Positions 55,585-63,452 of a stretch of 64,000 bases of DNA are shown here, piece after piece. Origin of the DNA: Kaistia hirudinis. Its GTDB lineage: Bacteria > Pseudomonadota > Alphaproteobacteria > Rhizobiales > Kaistiaceae. The stretch covers positions 930,001 through 994,000 of the forward strand of contig NZ_JACIDS010000003.1 in assembly GCF_014196455.1 (NCBI RefSeq), given 5' to 3'. Position numbers and translations under genes: made by a program. The notes under the pieces were generated by a model. That model saw nothing but the letters and a program-made list of their open reading frames with translations, ran no database searches and was not told where the DNA came from. Within the stretch, counting starts at the first letter, position 1; every line of letters starts with the position of its first letter.

Positions 55585-55983
55585 TCAGTGCAGCAGCAGC
55601 CCGACGACCCAGACGAGGACCGTCAGGATCGCGGAGGCGATGATGTTCGCATAGGCGAGATTGTCGCGGGCGCTCTTGGAGAAGCCCGCGCCGAAATCCC
55701 AGACGAAATGGCGCAGCCCGCCGAGCAGATGATGGATCAGCGCCCAGCTATAGCCGAACAGCACAAGCCGCCCGATCCAGGAGCCGAACACGGCGTTGGC
55801 CACGTCGAAATAGGCCGGCCCCGCCGCGGCGGCGATCAGCCACCATGCGAGCAGGAGCGTCCCGAAATAGAGCGCCATGCCGGTGACGCGATGCAGGATC
55901 GACATCGTCATCGTGATCGGCCAGCGATAGATCTGGAGATGTGGGGAAAGCGGCCGCCCGGCCTTTGCGTCGGAATTCGACAT
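55585..55983 (-). CDS. sdhC: Succinate dehydrogenase cytochrome b556 subunit SdhC
   Basis: A 132-residue membrane subunit with three hydrophobic helices and the first gene of sdhCDAB. The quinone-site signature is RPLSPHLQIYRWPITMTMSI followed by LHRVTGMALYFGTLL; the heme ligand His is in HHLLGGLRHFVWDFG. Its start at 55983 lies 16 bases from a 20-base perfect palindrome, so repression or activation at the operon promoter is likely. Confidence 0.96.
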   Translation of the reverse strand: MSNSDAKAGRPLSPHLQIYRWPITMTMSILHRVTGMALYFGTLLLAWWLIAAAAGPAYFDVANAVFGSWIGRLVLFGYSWALIHHLLGGLRHFVWDFGAGFSKSARDNLAYANIIASAILTVLVWVVGLLLH

Positions 55984-55998
55984 TCTCGGTTCCTCGAT

Positions 55999-56018
55999 AG
56001 CTTACGTTTACGTAAGCT
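55999..56018. promoter_or_regulatory. 20-base palindrome upstream of sdhC (strongest Krebs-cycle operator candidate)
   Basis: AGCTTACG-TTTA-CGTAAGCT has perfect eight-base arms around a TTTA spacer, 16-35 bases before the sdhC start. The same spacer and ACG/CGT core occur twice in the mdh leader. The long arms suggest a dimeric regulator; the layout is reminiscent of MerR-type operators such as those of LiuR, but that is inference. Confidence 0.7.
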
Positions 56019-56180
56019 CCCTCCCGCCAGGAAGTTTAGATCGGTTCTAGCGGCATTGTGCGGCGCGGTCAAAAACCTTTCGGTGTCCGCGGCGATCCAA
56101 CGCTATAGCATCCGCTTTGCCGGATGGGGCCCAAGCTTTCCCAAAATCGTACCGGCCATGGCCGCGAAGGAGATGCCGAC

Positions 56181-56561
56181 ATGACGCGACGCCTGATCTC
56201 GACCGGCTCGACCTTCGAGAAATTCGCGGGATATTCCCGCGCCGTCGTGCAGGGACCCTGGTGCTTTGTCGCCGGCACGACGGGCTACGACTATGCGACC
56301 ATGACGATGCCGGAGGGGATCGAGGACCAGACCCGGAACACCATGGCGACCATCGAAAAGGCGCTGGCCGAGGGGGGCTTCGCGCTCTCCGACGTCGTGC
56401 GCGTCCACTATTATCTGAAGGACGCGGCGCTGGTTGATTCGGTCTTCGCGATCGTCGGCGGCTTCTTCGCGCAAATCCGGCCGGCGGCGACCATGCTCAT
56501 CTGCGATCTCGTCGACCCGGAGATCCTGATCGAGATCGAGGTGACCGCGCTCAAAAGCTAA
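56181..56561 (+). CDS. RidA family protein (YjgF/YER057c/UK114)
   Basis: A 126-residue trimeric protein of the Rid superfamily, whose archetype hydrolyses reactive enamines and imines. The family pattern includes GSTFEKFAGYSRAVVQGPWCFVAG interrupted as usual, QTRNTMATIEKALAEGGF, DVVRVHYYLKDAALVDSVF and RPAATMLICDLVDPEILIEIEV. The RidA catalytic Arg is represented in IRPAATML. Start at 56181 has AAGGAG nine bases upstream. Probably a Rid subgroup of undefined substrate rather than canonical RidA. Single-gene unit. Confidence 0.88.
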   Translation: MTRRLISTGSTFEKFAGYSRAVVQGPWCFVAGTTGYDYATMTMPEGIEDQTRNTMATIEKALAEGGFALSDVVRVHYYLKDAALVDSVFAIVGGFFAQIRPAATMLICDLVDPEILIEIEVTALKS

Positions 56562-56661
56562 GTTTCTGGCGCAGGAGCAACTTGCATAGCGGCGCCCTCG
56601 GCTTTATCGCTCGTCGCCTATCGCCACCCGCGCTGAAACAGACCGACGAGAGACCCATCCG

Positions 56662-57774
56662 ATGACCAGCTACAACCTCCTCCTCCTGCCGGGCGACGGC
56701 ATCGGCACGGAAATCATGGCCGAGGTGAAGACGGTCATCGACTGGTTCGGCAAGCGCGGCGTCGCGAGCTTCGAATATGAGCAGGACCTCGTCGGCGGCT
56801 CGGCATATGACGCGCACGGAAAGGCCGTGTCCGAGGCCACCATGGCCAAGGCCCTGGCGGCCGATGCAGTGATGTTCGGCGCGGTCGGCGGACCGAAATG
56901 GGCCGACGTTCCCTATGACGTCCGTCCCGAGGCGGCGCTGCTGCGCCTCAGGAAGGATCTCGCTCTGTTCGCCAATCTGCGTCCGGCGATCTGCTATCCC
57001 GCGCTCGCCGAGGCGTCGGCGCTCAAGCGCGAGCTGGTCGAGGGCCTCGACATCCTGATCGTGCGCGAGCTCACCGGCGGCGTCTATTTCGGCGAGCCGA
57101 AGGAGATCGTGACGCTGGAGAACGGCCAGAAGCGCGCCGTCGACACCCAGCTCTACACGACCTCCGAGATCGAGCGCATCGCCCGCGTCGCCTTCGACCT
57201 GGCGCGCACCCGCAAGAGCCGCGTCGATTCGGCGGAGAAGCACAATGTCATGAAGAGCGGCGTGCTGTGGAAGCAGGTCGTGACCAAGGTCGGCGCCGAG
57301 GAATATGCCGACGTTTCGCTCGGTCACATCCTCGCCGACAATTGCGCCATGCAGTTGGTTCGCCAGCCCAAGCAGTTCGACGTCATCGTTTGCGACAATC
57401 TCTTTGGCGACATCCTCTCCGACGTGGCGGCGATGCTCACCGGCTCGCTCGGCATGCTGCCGTCGGCCTCGCTCGGCGCGCCGGATGCGACGACGGGCCG
57501 ACGCAAGGCGCTTTACGAGCCGGTGCACGGCTCCGCGCCCGACATCGCCGGCAAGGGTATCGCCAATCCGATCGCGATGATCGCCTCCTTCGCCATGGCG
57601 CTGCGCTATTCCTTCGGCCTCGTCGAGGCGGCCGACCTGCTCGAGCGCGCGATCGCGGGCGTGCTGGATAAGGGCCTGCGCACCGCCGACATCTATACCG
57701 AGGGCACGACCAAGGTCGGCACGCATGAGATGGGCGCGGCGATCATCGCCGAGCTGGAGCGTCTCTCGGCCTGA
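56662..57774 (+). CDS. leuB: 3-isopropylmalate dehydrogenase
   Basis: A 370-residue NAD-dependent decarboxylating dehydrogenase of leucine biosynthesis. It starts [19 protein letters not shown]; the substrate-binding arginines lie in [16 protein letters not shown] and [11 protein letters not shown]; the metal and catalytic residues are in [20 protein letters not shown]; the NAD-specific loop is [20 protein letters not shown]. It stands alone here, apart from leuC/leuD. Cytoplasmic homodimer. Confidence 0.96.
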   Translation: MTSYNLLLLPGDGIGTEIMAEVKTVIDWFGKRGVASFEYEQDLVGGSAYDAHGKAVSEATMAKALAADAVMFGAVGGPKWADVPYDVRPEAALLRLRKDLALFANLRPAICYPALAEASALKRELVEGLDILIVRELTGGVYFGEPKEIVTLENGQKRAVDTQLYTTSEIERIARVAFDLARTRKSRVDSAEKHNVMKSGVLWKQVVTKVGAEEYADVSLGHILADNCAMQLVRQPKQFDVIVCDNLFGDILSDVAAMLTGSLGMLPSASLGAPDATTGRRKALYEPVHGSAPDIAGKGIANPIAMIASFAMALRYSFGLVEAADLLERAIAGVLDKGLRTADIYTEGTTKVGTHEMGAAIIAELERLSA

Positions 57775-57821
57775 GTCCATCGGGGCCGGAAGGGCGGGTG
57801 AAAGTTTTCGCGCCGTCCTTC

Positions 57822-57850
57822 TGGTCAAGCCCGGCCGACATCTGTATAAG
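57822..57850 (+). promoter_or_regulatory. Possible rpmF promoter
   Basis: TGGTCA (57822-57827) and TATAAG (57845-57850) with 17 bases between match sigma-70-type -35 and -10 boxes in four or five of six positions each. They lie about 80 bases before rpmF. Confidence 0.4.
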
Positions 57851-57930
57851 GCCGCAACCCAATTCAGCCGCGATGCCTTCGGGCGGCGCGCAGCCGGCTT
57901 GCCGGCGTCGTCAGTCAAGGAAGAACTAGA

Positions 57931-58116
57931 ATGGCCGTTCCGAAGCGAAAGACCTCCCCCTCCAAGCGCAACATGCGCCGTTCGCATGACGCCCTGTCGC
58001 AGCCGACCTACACCGAGGACAAGAACTCGGGTGAGCTGCGCCGTCCGCACCACATCGATCTGAAGACCGGCATGTATCGCGGCCGCCAGATCCTGACGCC
58101 GAAGAGCGAGAGCTGA
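57931..58116 (+). CDS. rpmF: 50S ribosomal protein L32
   Basis: A 61-residue basic protein, full length for L32. It opens [20 protein letters not shown], the universal L32 start, and lacks the C-terminal Cys pair found in some zinc-binding versions. It sits in the large ribosomal subunit. AAGGAAGAAC precedes the ATG, and a clear terminator follows. In many bacteria rpmF precedes plsX/fabH; here it is a single-gene unit followed by a GGDEF-EAL gene. Confidence 0.97.
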   Translation: MAVPKRKTSPSKRNMRRSHDALSQPTYTEDKNSGELRRPHHIDLKTGMYRGRQILTPKSES

Positions 58117-58149
58117 GCCTCGTCTCTCCGAGCGACATTCGGAATTGAA

Positions 58150-58182
58150 AAGGGCTGGCCTCGCGCCGGCCCTTCTCTTTTT
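58150..58182 (+). terminator. Rho-independent terminator of rpmF
   Basis: AAGGGCTGGC pairs with GCCGGCCCTT (58150-58159, 58165-58174; one T-G pair) around a five-base loop and is followed by CTCTTTTT. It is the most canonical intrinsic terminator in the window. Confidence 0.85.
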
Positions 58183-58232
58183 CGTGACCACGTCCTCCTG
58201 CGGCTCGCCGTGATTGTATCCACCCGGCCTAC

Positions 58233-59981
58233 GTGACAGTCTCGCCGCGCGACACGGAGGCGGATCCCGCCTGCGGCCGCATGATTCGGGGCGAGGGAAT
58301 GGTTGCGGAGGACGCTGCGAAGGATCTGGAGGTCGCTCGGATCCTGTCGGGGATCGGTGAAGCCGCCTATCGCTGGACCAGCGCGGACGATCGCCTCCTC
58401 TGGAGCCCCGGTGCCGGTCCATTGCTCGGCCTCGATGATGAGTCGGCGATCACGACCGGCCAGGCCTATGACGCCCTCGTCGATCCGCAGCATGGTCCCT
58501 CGCGGCGCGATGTGATTCTCGCCTCCGGCGCGAGCGATGCCGGATCGGGCGTCCCTTTCCAGATCGAATACGCCATCCGCCCTGCCGGCCCCGAGGGGCC
58601 GCTGCATTGGGTCGAGGATACCGGGCGCTGGTACACGGATGGCGGCAGCCGCCCCGTCCGCGCCGAGGGCGTGGTGCGCATCGTCGACGACCGCCGCGCC
58701 CATGCGGAGCGTCTCGCCTTCCTGTCGCGCCATGACGTGGAGACCGGCCTCTTCAATCGTTCCTATCTCCTTGAGCTGCTCGACGAGGCGGTGTCGCAGG
58801 CGCTGAAGCTGCGCACGCATGCCGCCTTCCTCGTGGTCGGCATCGACAATATGAAGCTGATCAAGGAGGCCTATGGCCTCGGCGCCGCCGACCGGATCGC
58901 TGCCGCGGTTGCCCAGCGCATCGCGGCGCGATTGCGCGATGGCGACGCCATCGGCCGCTTCACGATCTATAAGCTCGGGATCCTGCTCAACAATTGCGAG
59001 GAGCACGAGATGGCGGTCGCGGCGGAGCGCTTCATCGCGGCCGTGGGCGACGAGGTGATCGCAACCGAGGATGGGGCGATGTCGGTCACGATCTCGATCG
59101 GCGGCGTTTCCATTCCGCGCCATGCCCGCTCGCGCGCGGAAGTGACGGAGCGGGCGCACGAGACGCTCGAACTGGCGCGGGACGTGGGGCCGGGACGCTT
59201 CATACCCTTCAAGCCCTCGACGATGATTGCAGCCGAGCGCCGGGCCAATACCGAGCTGTCGCGCGATCTGGTCGGGGCGCTCGCCGAAGGGCGGCTCAGG
59301 ATCGCCTATCAGCCGGTCATCGACGCGGCGAGCCGTCGGACGGCCTATCACGAGGCGCTGCTGCGTCTCGTCCAGTCCGACGGCACCGTCGCCCTCGCCG
59401 CGCAGGTCGTTCCGCTCATTGAAAGGCTGGGGCTGGCGCGGCTCTTCGACCTCGCCGTGCTCGATCAGGTGCTTGCAGCGCTGGAGGCCAACCCCGGGGC
59501 CGTGATCGCGGTCAATGTCTCGCCTGAGACGGCAGCCGGGCCTGACTGGATGGCCCGCCTCGCCGAGCGGCTCACCGCGACGCCGGGCGTCGGGTCGCGG
59601 CTGATCGTCGAGATCACCGAGGCGACGGCCATTCGAAGCCTGGAGGAGGCGACGCGCTTCATCACGAGGCTGCATGAGCTTGGCGTGCGCCTCGCGATCG
59701 ACGATTTCGGTGCGGGCTATACGTCCTTCCGCAGTCTCCGCGCACTTGCGGTCGATATCGTGAAGATCGACGGCAGCTTCATCGAGAATCTTGCCCACAG
59801 CACGGAAGATCAGATCTTCGTGCGCCACCTCGCGGCGCTCGCCCATGAACTCGGCCTCGCGACGGTCGCCGAATGGGTCCGCGACGAGACCTCCGCCAAG
59901 CTGCTCGCGAGCTGGGGTGTCCGCTATCTGCAGGGCGACGTGATCGGCGAGGCAACGCTGACGCCGGATTTCGGCGCCTGA
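58233..59981 (+). CDS. Cyclic-di-GMP phosphodiesterase: PAS-like + degenerate GGDEF + EAL
   Basis: Up to 582 residues from a GTG at 58233; ATGs at 58281 and 58299 are alternatives, the latter with a GAGG just upstream. Residues about 35-150 look like a PAS sensor (YRWTSADDRLLWSPGAG, then a RWYTDGGS region). The GGDEF domain (about 165-325) is degenerate: the signature position reads GRFTIYKLGILL, so no cyclase activity is expected. The EAL domain (about 340-580) keeps YHEALLRL, EITEATAIRS, IDDFGAGYTSF and VDIVKIDGSFI, so it should hydrolyse c-di-GMP. No membrane segments. May respond to an intracellular signal. Confidence 0.88.
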   Translation: MTVSPRDTEADPACGRMIRGEGMVAEDAAKDLEVARILSGIGEAAYRWTSADDRLLWSPGAGPLLGLDDESAITTGQAYDALVDPQHGPSRRDVILASGASDAGSGVPFQIEYAIRPAGPEGPLHWVEDTGRWYTDGGSRPVRAEGVVRIVDDRRAHAERLAFLSRHDVETGLFNRSYLLELLDEAVSQALKLRTHAAFLVVGIDNMKLIKEAYGLGAADRIAAAVAQRIAARLRDGDAIGRFTIYKLGILLNNCEEHEMAVAAERFIAAVGDEVIATEDGAMSVTISIGGVSIPRHARSRAEVTERAHETLELARDVGPGRFIPFKPSTMIAAERRANTELSRDLVGALAEGRLRIAYQPVIDAASRRTAYHEALLRLVQSDGTVALAAQVVPLIERLGLARLFDLAVLDQVLAALEANPGAVIAVNVSPETAAGPDWMARLAERLTATPGVGSRLIVEITEATAIRSLEEATRFITRLHELGVRLAIDDFGAGYTSFRSLRALAVDIVKIDGSFIENLAHSTEDQIFVRHLAALAHELGLATVAEWVRDETSAKLLASWGVRYLQGDVIGEATLTPDFGA

Positions 59982-59985
59982 GGCC

Positions 59986-60279
59986 TCAGCGCGCCGCGAT
60001 CCGGTCCATCGCCGCAGCGAGTTCGAAGTCGAGTTCACTCAGCCCGCCAGCATCATGGGTGGTCAGGCTGACCTCGACGGTGCGGTAGCTGTTGGACCAG
60101 TCGGGATGATGGCCGATGCGCTCCGCCGCCAGCGCGGCGCGCGTCATGAAGGCGAAGGCTTCGCTGAAATCGGTAAAGACGAAGCGCCGTCCGATCGCCG
60201 TGCCATCGTCGCGGAGCGTCCAGCCGGAAAGCTGCGCCAGCGCTGCATCCCGTGCCTCTGCCGTCAGCTTCGCGCTCAT
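59986..60279 (-). CDS. phhB: Pterin-4a-carbinolamine dehydratase
   Basis: A 97-residue enzyme that dehydrates 4a-hydroxytetrahydropterin and recycles the cofactor of aromatic amino-acid hydroxylases; some bacterial members may have other roles. The family core is FTDFSEAFAFMTRAALAAE followed by RIGHHPDWSNSYRTVEVSLT, with the catalytic His pair in GHHPDW, and TTHDAGGLSELDFELA. Its ATG overlaps the stop of the ThpR gene (ATGA), so the two are translated together. No phenylalanine hydroxylase gene is in the window. Confidence 0.93.
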   Translation of the reverse strand: MSAKLTAEARDAALAQLSGWTLRDDGTAIGRRFVFTDFSEAFAFMTRAALAAERIGHHPDWSNSYRTVEVSLTTHDAGGLSELDFELAAAMDRIAAR

Positions 60280-60818
60280 GCGGCCGCCGCGAGCGGGTAG
60301 CTCTGCTCGACCAGATAGGGGCCGCCGCCGGTCGAATCCTTGGAGGAGAGCAGCACGAAGCGGCTGACGTGGAATGGGCCGGCGAAGAAGCCGCCCTTGA
60401 GCGCCAGATAATTCGCGACATCGCGCTGGGGCGTGCCGCGGAGGCGCGCGAGCGTCACATGCGGCGTGAAGCGGCGCCCGTCGGGCGGCAGGCCGATCTT
60501 CTGCATGACGCGTTCATGCTCAGCCTGCAGTTCGGCGAGGGCGCGCGATGGCGCCACCTTGGCGACGATCGAATGCGGCTTGGAGGTGCCGAAGGCCGTC
60601 AGGCCTTCGAATCGCAGCTCGATGTCGCGCCGTTTCACGCGGTCGAGCGCCTCGACGATTTCGTCGGCTGTGCGGAAATCGATGTCGCCGATGAAGCGGA
60701 GCGTGACGTGGTAATTTTCCTCGTCGATCCAGCGGGCTCCCTGCAATCCGCCGCGGAGCAGCGCGAGACGCTGTCCGACATCGGCTGGAACCTCGAGCGC
60801 GGTAAAAAGGCGCGGCAT
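60276..60818 (-). CDS. thpR: RNA 2',3'-cyclic phosphodiesterase (ThpR/2H family)
   Basis: A 180-residue 2H phosphoesterase that opens 2',3'-cyclic phosphates on RNA ends. The two catalytic HxTx motifs are clear: YHVTLRFIGD at about residue 36 and RRFTPHVTLARLRG at about residue 121. It begins MPRLFTALEVPADVG, typical of ThpR (formerly LigT). It overlaps the pterin dehydratase start by four bases. Biological role in tRNA or RNA repair is unproven in this group. Confidence 0.92.
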   Translation of the reverse strand: MPRLFTALEVPADVGQRLALLRGGLQGARWIDEENYHVTLRFIGDIDFRTADEIVEALDRVKRRDIELRFEGLTAFGTSKPHSIVAKVAPSRALAELQAEHERVMQKIGLPPDGRRFTPHVTLARLRGTPQRDVANYLALKGGFFAGPFHVSRFVLLSSKDSTGGGPYLVEQSYPLAAAA

Positions 60819-60902
60819 CGGTATCCCCCTTCAGGATTCGGCGAAGGATGAACCGAGCATTGCGGTTTGGCCGCGGCCTGTAAAGGGCCGCGGCCGATCG
60901 CC

Positions 60903-61952
60903 TCAGGGCGTCGGATTACCGGTCAGCTGGTGCACGGCATCGATCGCCGCCTCGATCTCGGGCGTGATCATGAGGTCGATGCTGTCGATGTCGGTCGTGA
61001 GCTGCGCGAGGCTTGTGGCGCCGATGATGTTCGACGTAACGAAGGGGCGGGAGGTCACGAAGGCGATGGCCATCTGCGCCGGATCGAGGCCGAAATCGCG
61101 CGCCACCTTCAGATAACCGTCGATCGCCGCTTCGGCGCCGGGCTTCTCATAGCGGTCGCCGCGGTTGAACAGAGTCGTGCGGGCGCCGGCCGGACGTGCG
61201 CCGTTCTGGTACTTTCCGGTGAGATAGCCCTGCGCAAGCGGCGAATAGGCCAGTAGCCCGACCTGCTCGCGCATCGCGATCTCGGCGAGGCCGACATCGA
61301 AGGTGCGGTTCAGGAGGTTGTAGGCGTTCTGGATCGAGACGACGCGCGGTCCCTTGCCGCTCTCCGCCCCGAAGACGAATCGCATCGTGCCCCAGGCGCT
61401 CTCGTTGGAAAGGCCGATATGGCGGATCTTGCCGGCGCGGACGAGATCGTCGAGCACGCCGAGCGTCTCCTCGATCGGCACCTCGTCCACGGCCCGCTCC
61501 TGCTCGACATAGCGGGTCGGGTTCGCGCCGAAGAGCGTGACGTTCCGGTCCGGCCAGTGCAACTGGTAGAGGTCGACATAGTCCGTCTGCAGGCGCTTCA
61601 GGCTGCCTTCGAGCGCGTGGACGATGTCGGCGCGGACGAGGCGCGAGGAGCGGCCGCCGCGGAACCAGTCCATGGCCGTGCGGCCGACGACCTTGCTCGC
61701 CAGGATGACCTTGTCGCGATTGCCGCGCGCCTTGAACCAGGAGCCGATGATCCGCTCGGTCGAGCCGTGCGTCTCGGCCTTGGGCGGGATCGAATAGAGC
61801 TCGGCCGTGTCGAAGAAATTGATGCCGCGGTCGATGGCAAGGTCCATCTGCGCGTGGCCTTCGGCTTCGGTGTTCTGCTGGCCCCAGGTCATGGTTCCGA
61901 GGCAGATCTCGGACACAGCGATGTCGGTTCGTCCGAGCGGGCGATATTTCAT
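60903..61952 (-). CDS. Aldo/keto reductase (Tas/AKR family)
   Basis: A 349-residue (beta/alpha)8 NADPH-dependent oxidoreductase. The start KYRPLGRTDIAVSEICLGTM is typical. The catalytic tetrad is seen as Asp and Tyr in NFFDTAELYSIPP, Lys in VILASKVVGR and His in DLYQLHWPDRN. NADP contacts are expected in the ending FVTSRPFVTSNIIGATSLAQL. The insertion and overall look match E. coli Tas-like reductases. Physiological substrate unknown. Single-gene unit, convergent with nothing; the esterase gene lies upstream on the same strand. Confidence 0.92.
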   Translation of the reverse strand: MKYRPLGRTDIAVSEICLGTMTWGQQNTEAEGHAQMDLAIDRGINFFDTAELYSIPPKAETHGSTERIIGSWFKARGNRDKVILASKVVGRTAMDWFRGGRSSRLVRADIVHALEGSLKRLQTDYVDLYQLHWPDRNVTLFGANPTRYVEQERAVDEVPIEETLGVLDDLVRAGKIRHIGLSNESAWGTMRFVFGAESGKGPRVVSIQNAYNLLNRTFDVGLAEIAMREQVGLLAYSPLAQGYLTGKYQNGARPAGARTTLFNRGDRYEKPGAEAAIDGYLKVARDFGLDPAQMAIAFVTSRPFVTSNIIGATSLAQLTTDIDSIDLMITPEIEAAIDAVHQLTGNPTP

Positions 61953-61998
61953 GTCGAGGCTCCGTCGGGCTCGCGCCCGGTGGTTTGGGGTAGGGGCC

Positions 61999-62631
61999 TC
62001 AGCGCGGAATGTCCGCGATCAGGCGCTCCACGGCGGGAAGGATCCGCTCGACGATCACCGCAACGCCCGCCCGGTTCGGGTGGAGCCCGTCCGCCTGGAG
62101 GAGGGCGGGCTGGCCGGCGGCGCCGTCGAGGAAGAAGGGATATAGCACCGCGCCATATTGCTCGGCCAGTTGGCTGTAGATCGGCTCGAAGCGAGCCGCA
62201 TAGTCCGGCCCCAGATTGGGCGCGGCGCGCATGCCGGCGAGGAGGACCGGCAGCTTGCGCGCGCTCAGCTGCTTCAGGATCGCGTCCAGCGAGGCGCGCG
62301 TCTCGGCCGGGTCGAAGCCGCGCAGCATGTCGTTCGCGCCGAGTTCGACGATCACCGCGTCGGCGCCCTCGCCGAGCGACCAGTCGAGCCGCGCGAGCCC
62401 GCCCGCCGCCGTATCGCCCGAGACGCCGGCATTGACGATCTCGACATCCTGACCCCGCGCCTTCAGCGCCGCCTGCAATTGATCCGTGAAGCCCTCGCCG
62501 GGGCCGAGGCCGTATCCGGCCGTGAGGCTGTCGCCGAGCGCGACGATGCGCAGCGGCGCCGCGCGCGCCGGAAGCACGGTCCAGGCGAGGACGGCCAGGA
62601 CGGAAAGAAGCAGTGTCGCCGCCTTCGTCAT
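61999..62631 (-). CDS. tesA: TesA-type arylesterase / acyl-CoA thioesterase (SGNH hydrolase)
   Basis: A 210-residue periplasmic SGNH hydrolase. A Sec signal peptide (TLLLSVLAVLAWTVLPARA) is followed by the nucleophile block RIVALGDSLTAGYGLG, then the oxyanion Gly in NAGVSGDTAAGGLARLDW, Asn in VIVELGANDMLRG, and the catalytic Asp-His in LLQADGLHPNRAG. Start at 62631 has AAAGG upstream. It hydrolyses small aryl or acyl esters. It is divergent from the YbbA/YbbP genes, an arrangement kept from E. coli to rhizobia. Confidence 0.92.
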   Translation of the reverse strand: MTKAATLLLSVLAVLAWTVLPARAAPLRIVALGDSLTAGYGLGPGEGFTDQLQAALKARGQDVEIVNAGVSGDTAAGGLARLDWSLGEGADAVIVELGANDMLRGFDPAETRASLDAILKQLSARKLPVLLAGMRAAPNLGPDYAARFEPIYSQLAEQYGAVLYPFFLDGAAGQPALLQADGLHPNRAGVAVIVERILPAVERLIADIPR

Positions 62632-62714
62632 GTTTGGGCCTTTATCATTGTTGCATCGCACCCATATTGGACGAACGTGCCGGGATCGGCGCTCGCAATA
62701 TAGGGTGGCCGATC

Positions 62715-63452
62715 ATGCTGCAGCCAGACCACGCATCTTCTTTGCCGGCTCCGACCGCGATCGAGGTCGATGGCGTCGAGCTTTCGCTCGGAACGGGCGC
62801 CGCCCGCGTCCATATTCTGAAAGGCGTCTCGCTCAAGGTGCCGTCAGGCTCCTCCCTGGCGCTCGTCGGGCCGTCGGGTTCCGGCAAGTCGACGCTGCTG
62901 ATGGTGATGGCCGGGCTGGAGCGGATCGATGCCGGCCGTCTGGTCGTCGCAGGCCGCGATCTTTCCAGGGCCAGCGAGGACGAGTTCGCGCGCTTCCGCC
63001 GGCAGAATGTCGGCATCGTCTTCCAGTCGTTCCACCTCATTCCCAATATGACGGCGCTCGAAAATGTCGCGGTTCCGCTCGAATTGTCGGGCGTGCGCGA
63101 TGCGTTCGACCGCGCCCGGGCGGAGCTCGAACTGGTCGGCCTCGGCGGCCGGCTCGGCCATTATCCGGGCATGCTCTCGGGCGGCGAGCAGCAGCGTGTC
63201 GCCATTGCCCGGGCGCTGGTCGCGCAGCCGGCGATCCTGTTCGCCGACGAGCCGACCGGCAATCTCGACGAGGCGAACGGAAGGCAGATCGCGGACCTGA
63301 TCTTCTCCGTCGCCGCGGCACGCGGCGCCACGCTCGTACTGGTCACGCATGATCCGGCCCTTGCCGCACGCTGCGAGCGGATCGTGCGCGTCCATTCCGG
63401 GCGGCTCGACGCCGCGGAGGAGCAGGTTCCGGCCCGGAGCGCCGCCGAATGA
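62715..63452 (+). CDS. ybbA: ABC transporter ATP-binding protein (YbbA, LolD-like)
   Basis: A 245-residue ATPase of the MacB/LolD class. Walker A is ALVGPSGSGKSTLLMVM, the signature MLSGGEQQRVAIARAL, and Walker B ILFADEPTGNLDEANG; the D/H-loop follows in LVLVTHDPALAARC. The Q-loop block reads NVGIVFQSFHLIPNMTALEN. It partners the large FtsX-type permease that overlaps its stop codon. The substrate of YbbAP systems is not firmly known. Confidence 0.93.
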   Translation: MLQPDHASSLPAPTAIEVDGVELSLGTGAARVHILKGVSLKVPSGSSLALVGPSGSGKSTLLMVMAGLERIDAGRLVVAGRDLSRASEDEFARFRRQNVGIVFQSFHLIPNMTALENVAVPLELSGVRDAFDRARAELELVGLGGRLGHYPGMLSGGEQQRVAIARALVAQPAILFADEPTGNLDEANGRQIADLIFSVAAARGATLVLVTHDPALAARCERIVRVHSGRLDAAEEQVPARSAAE

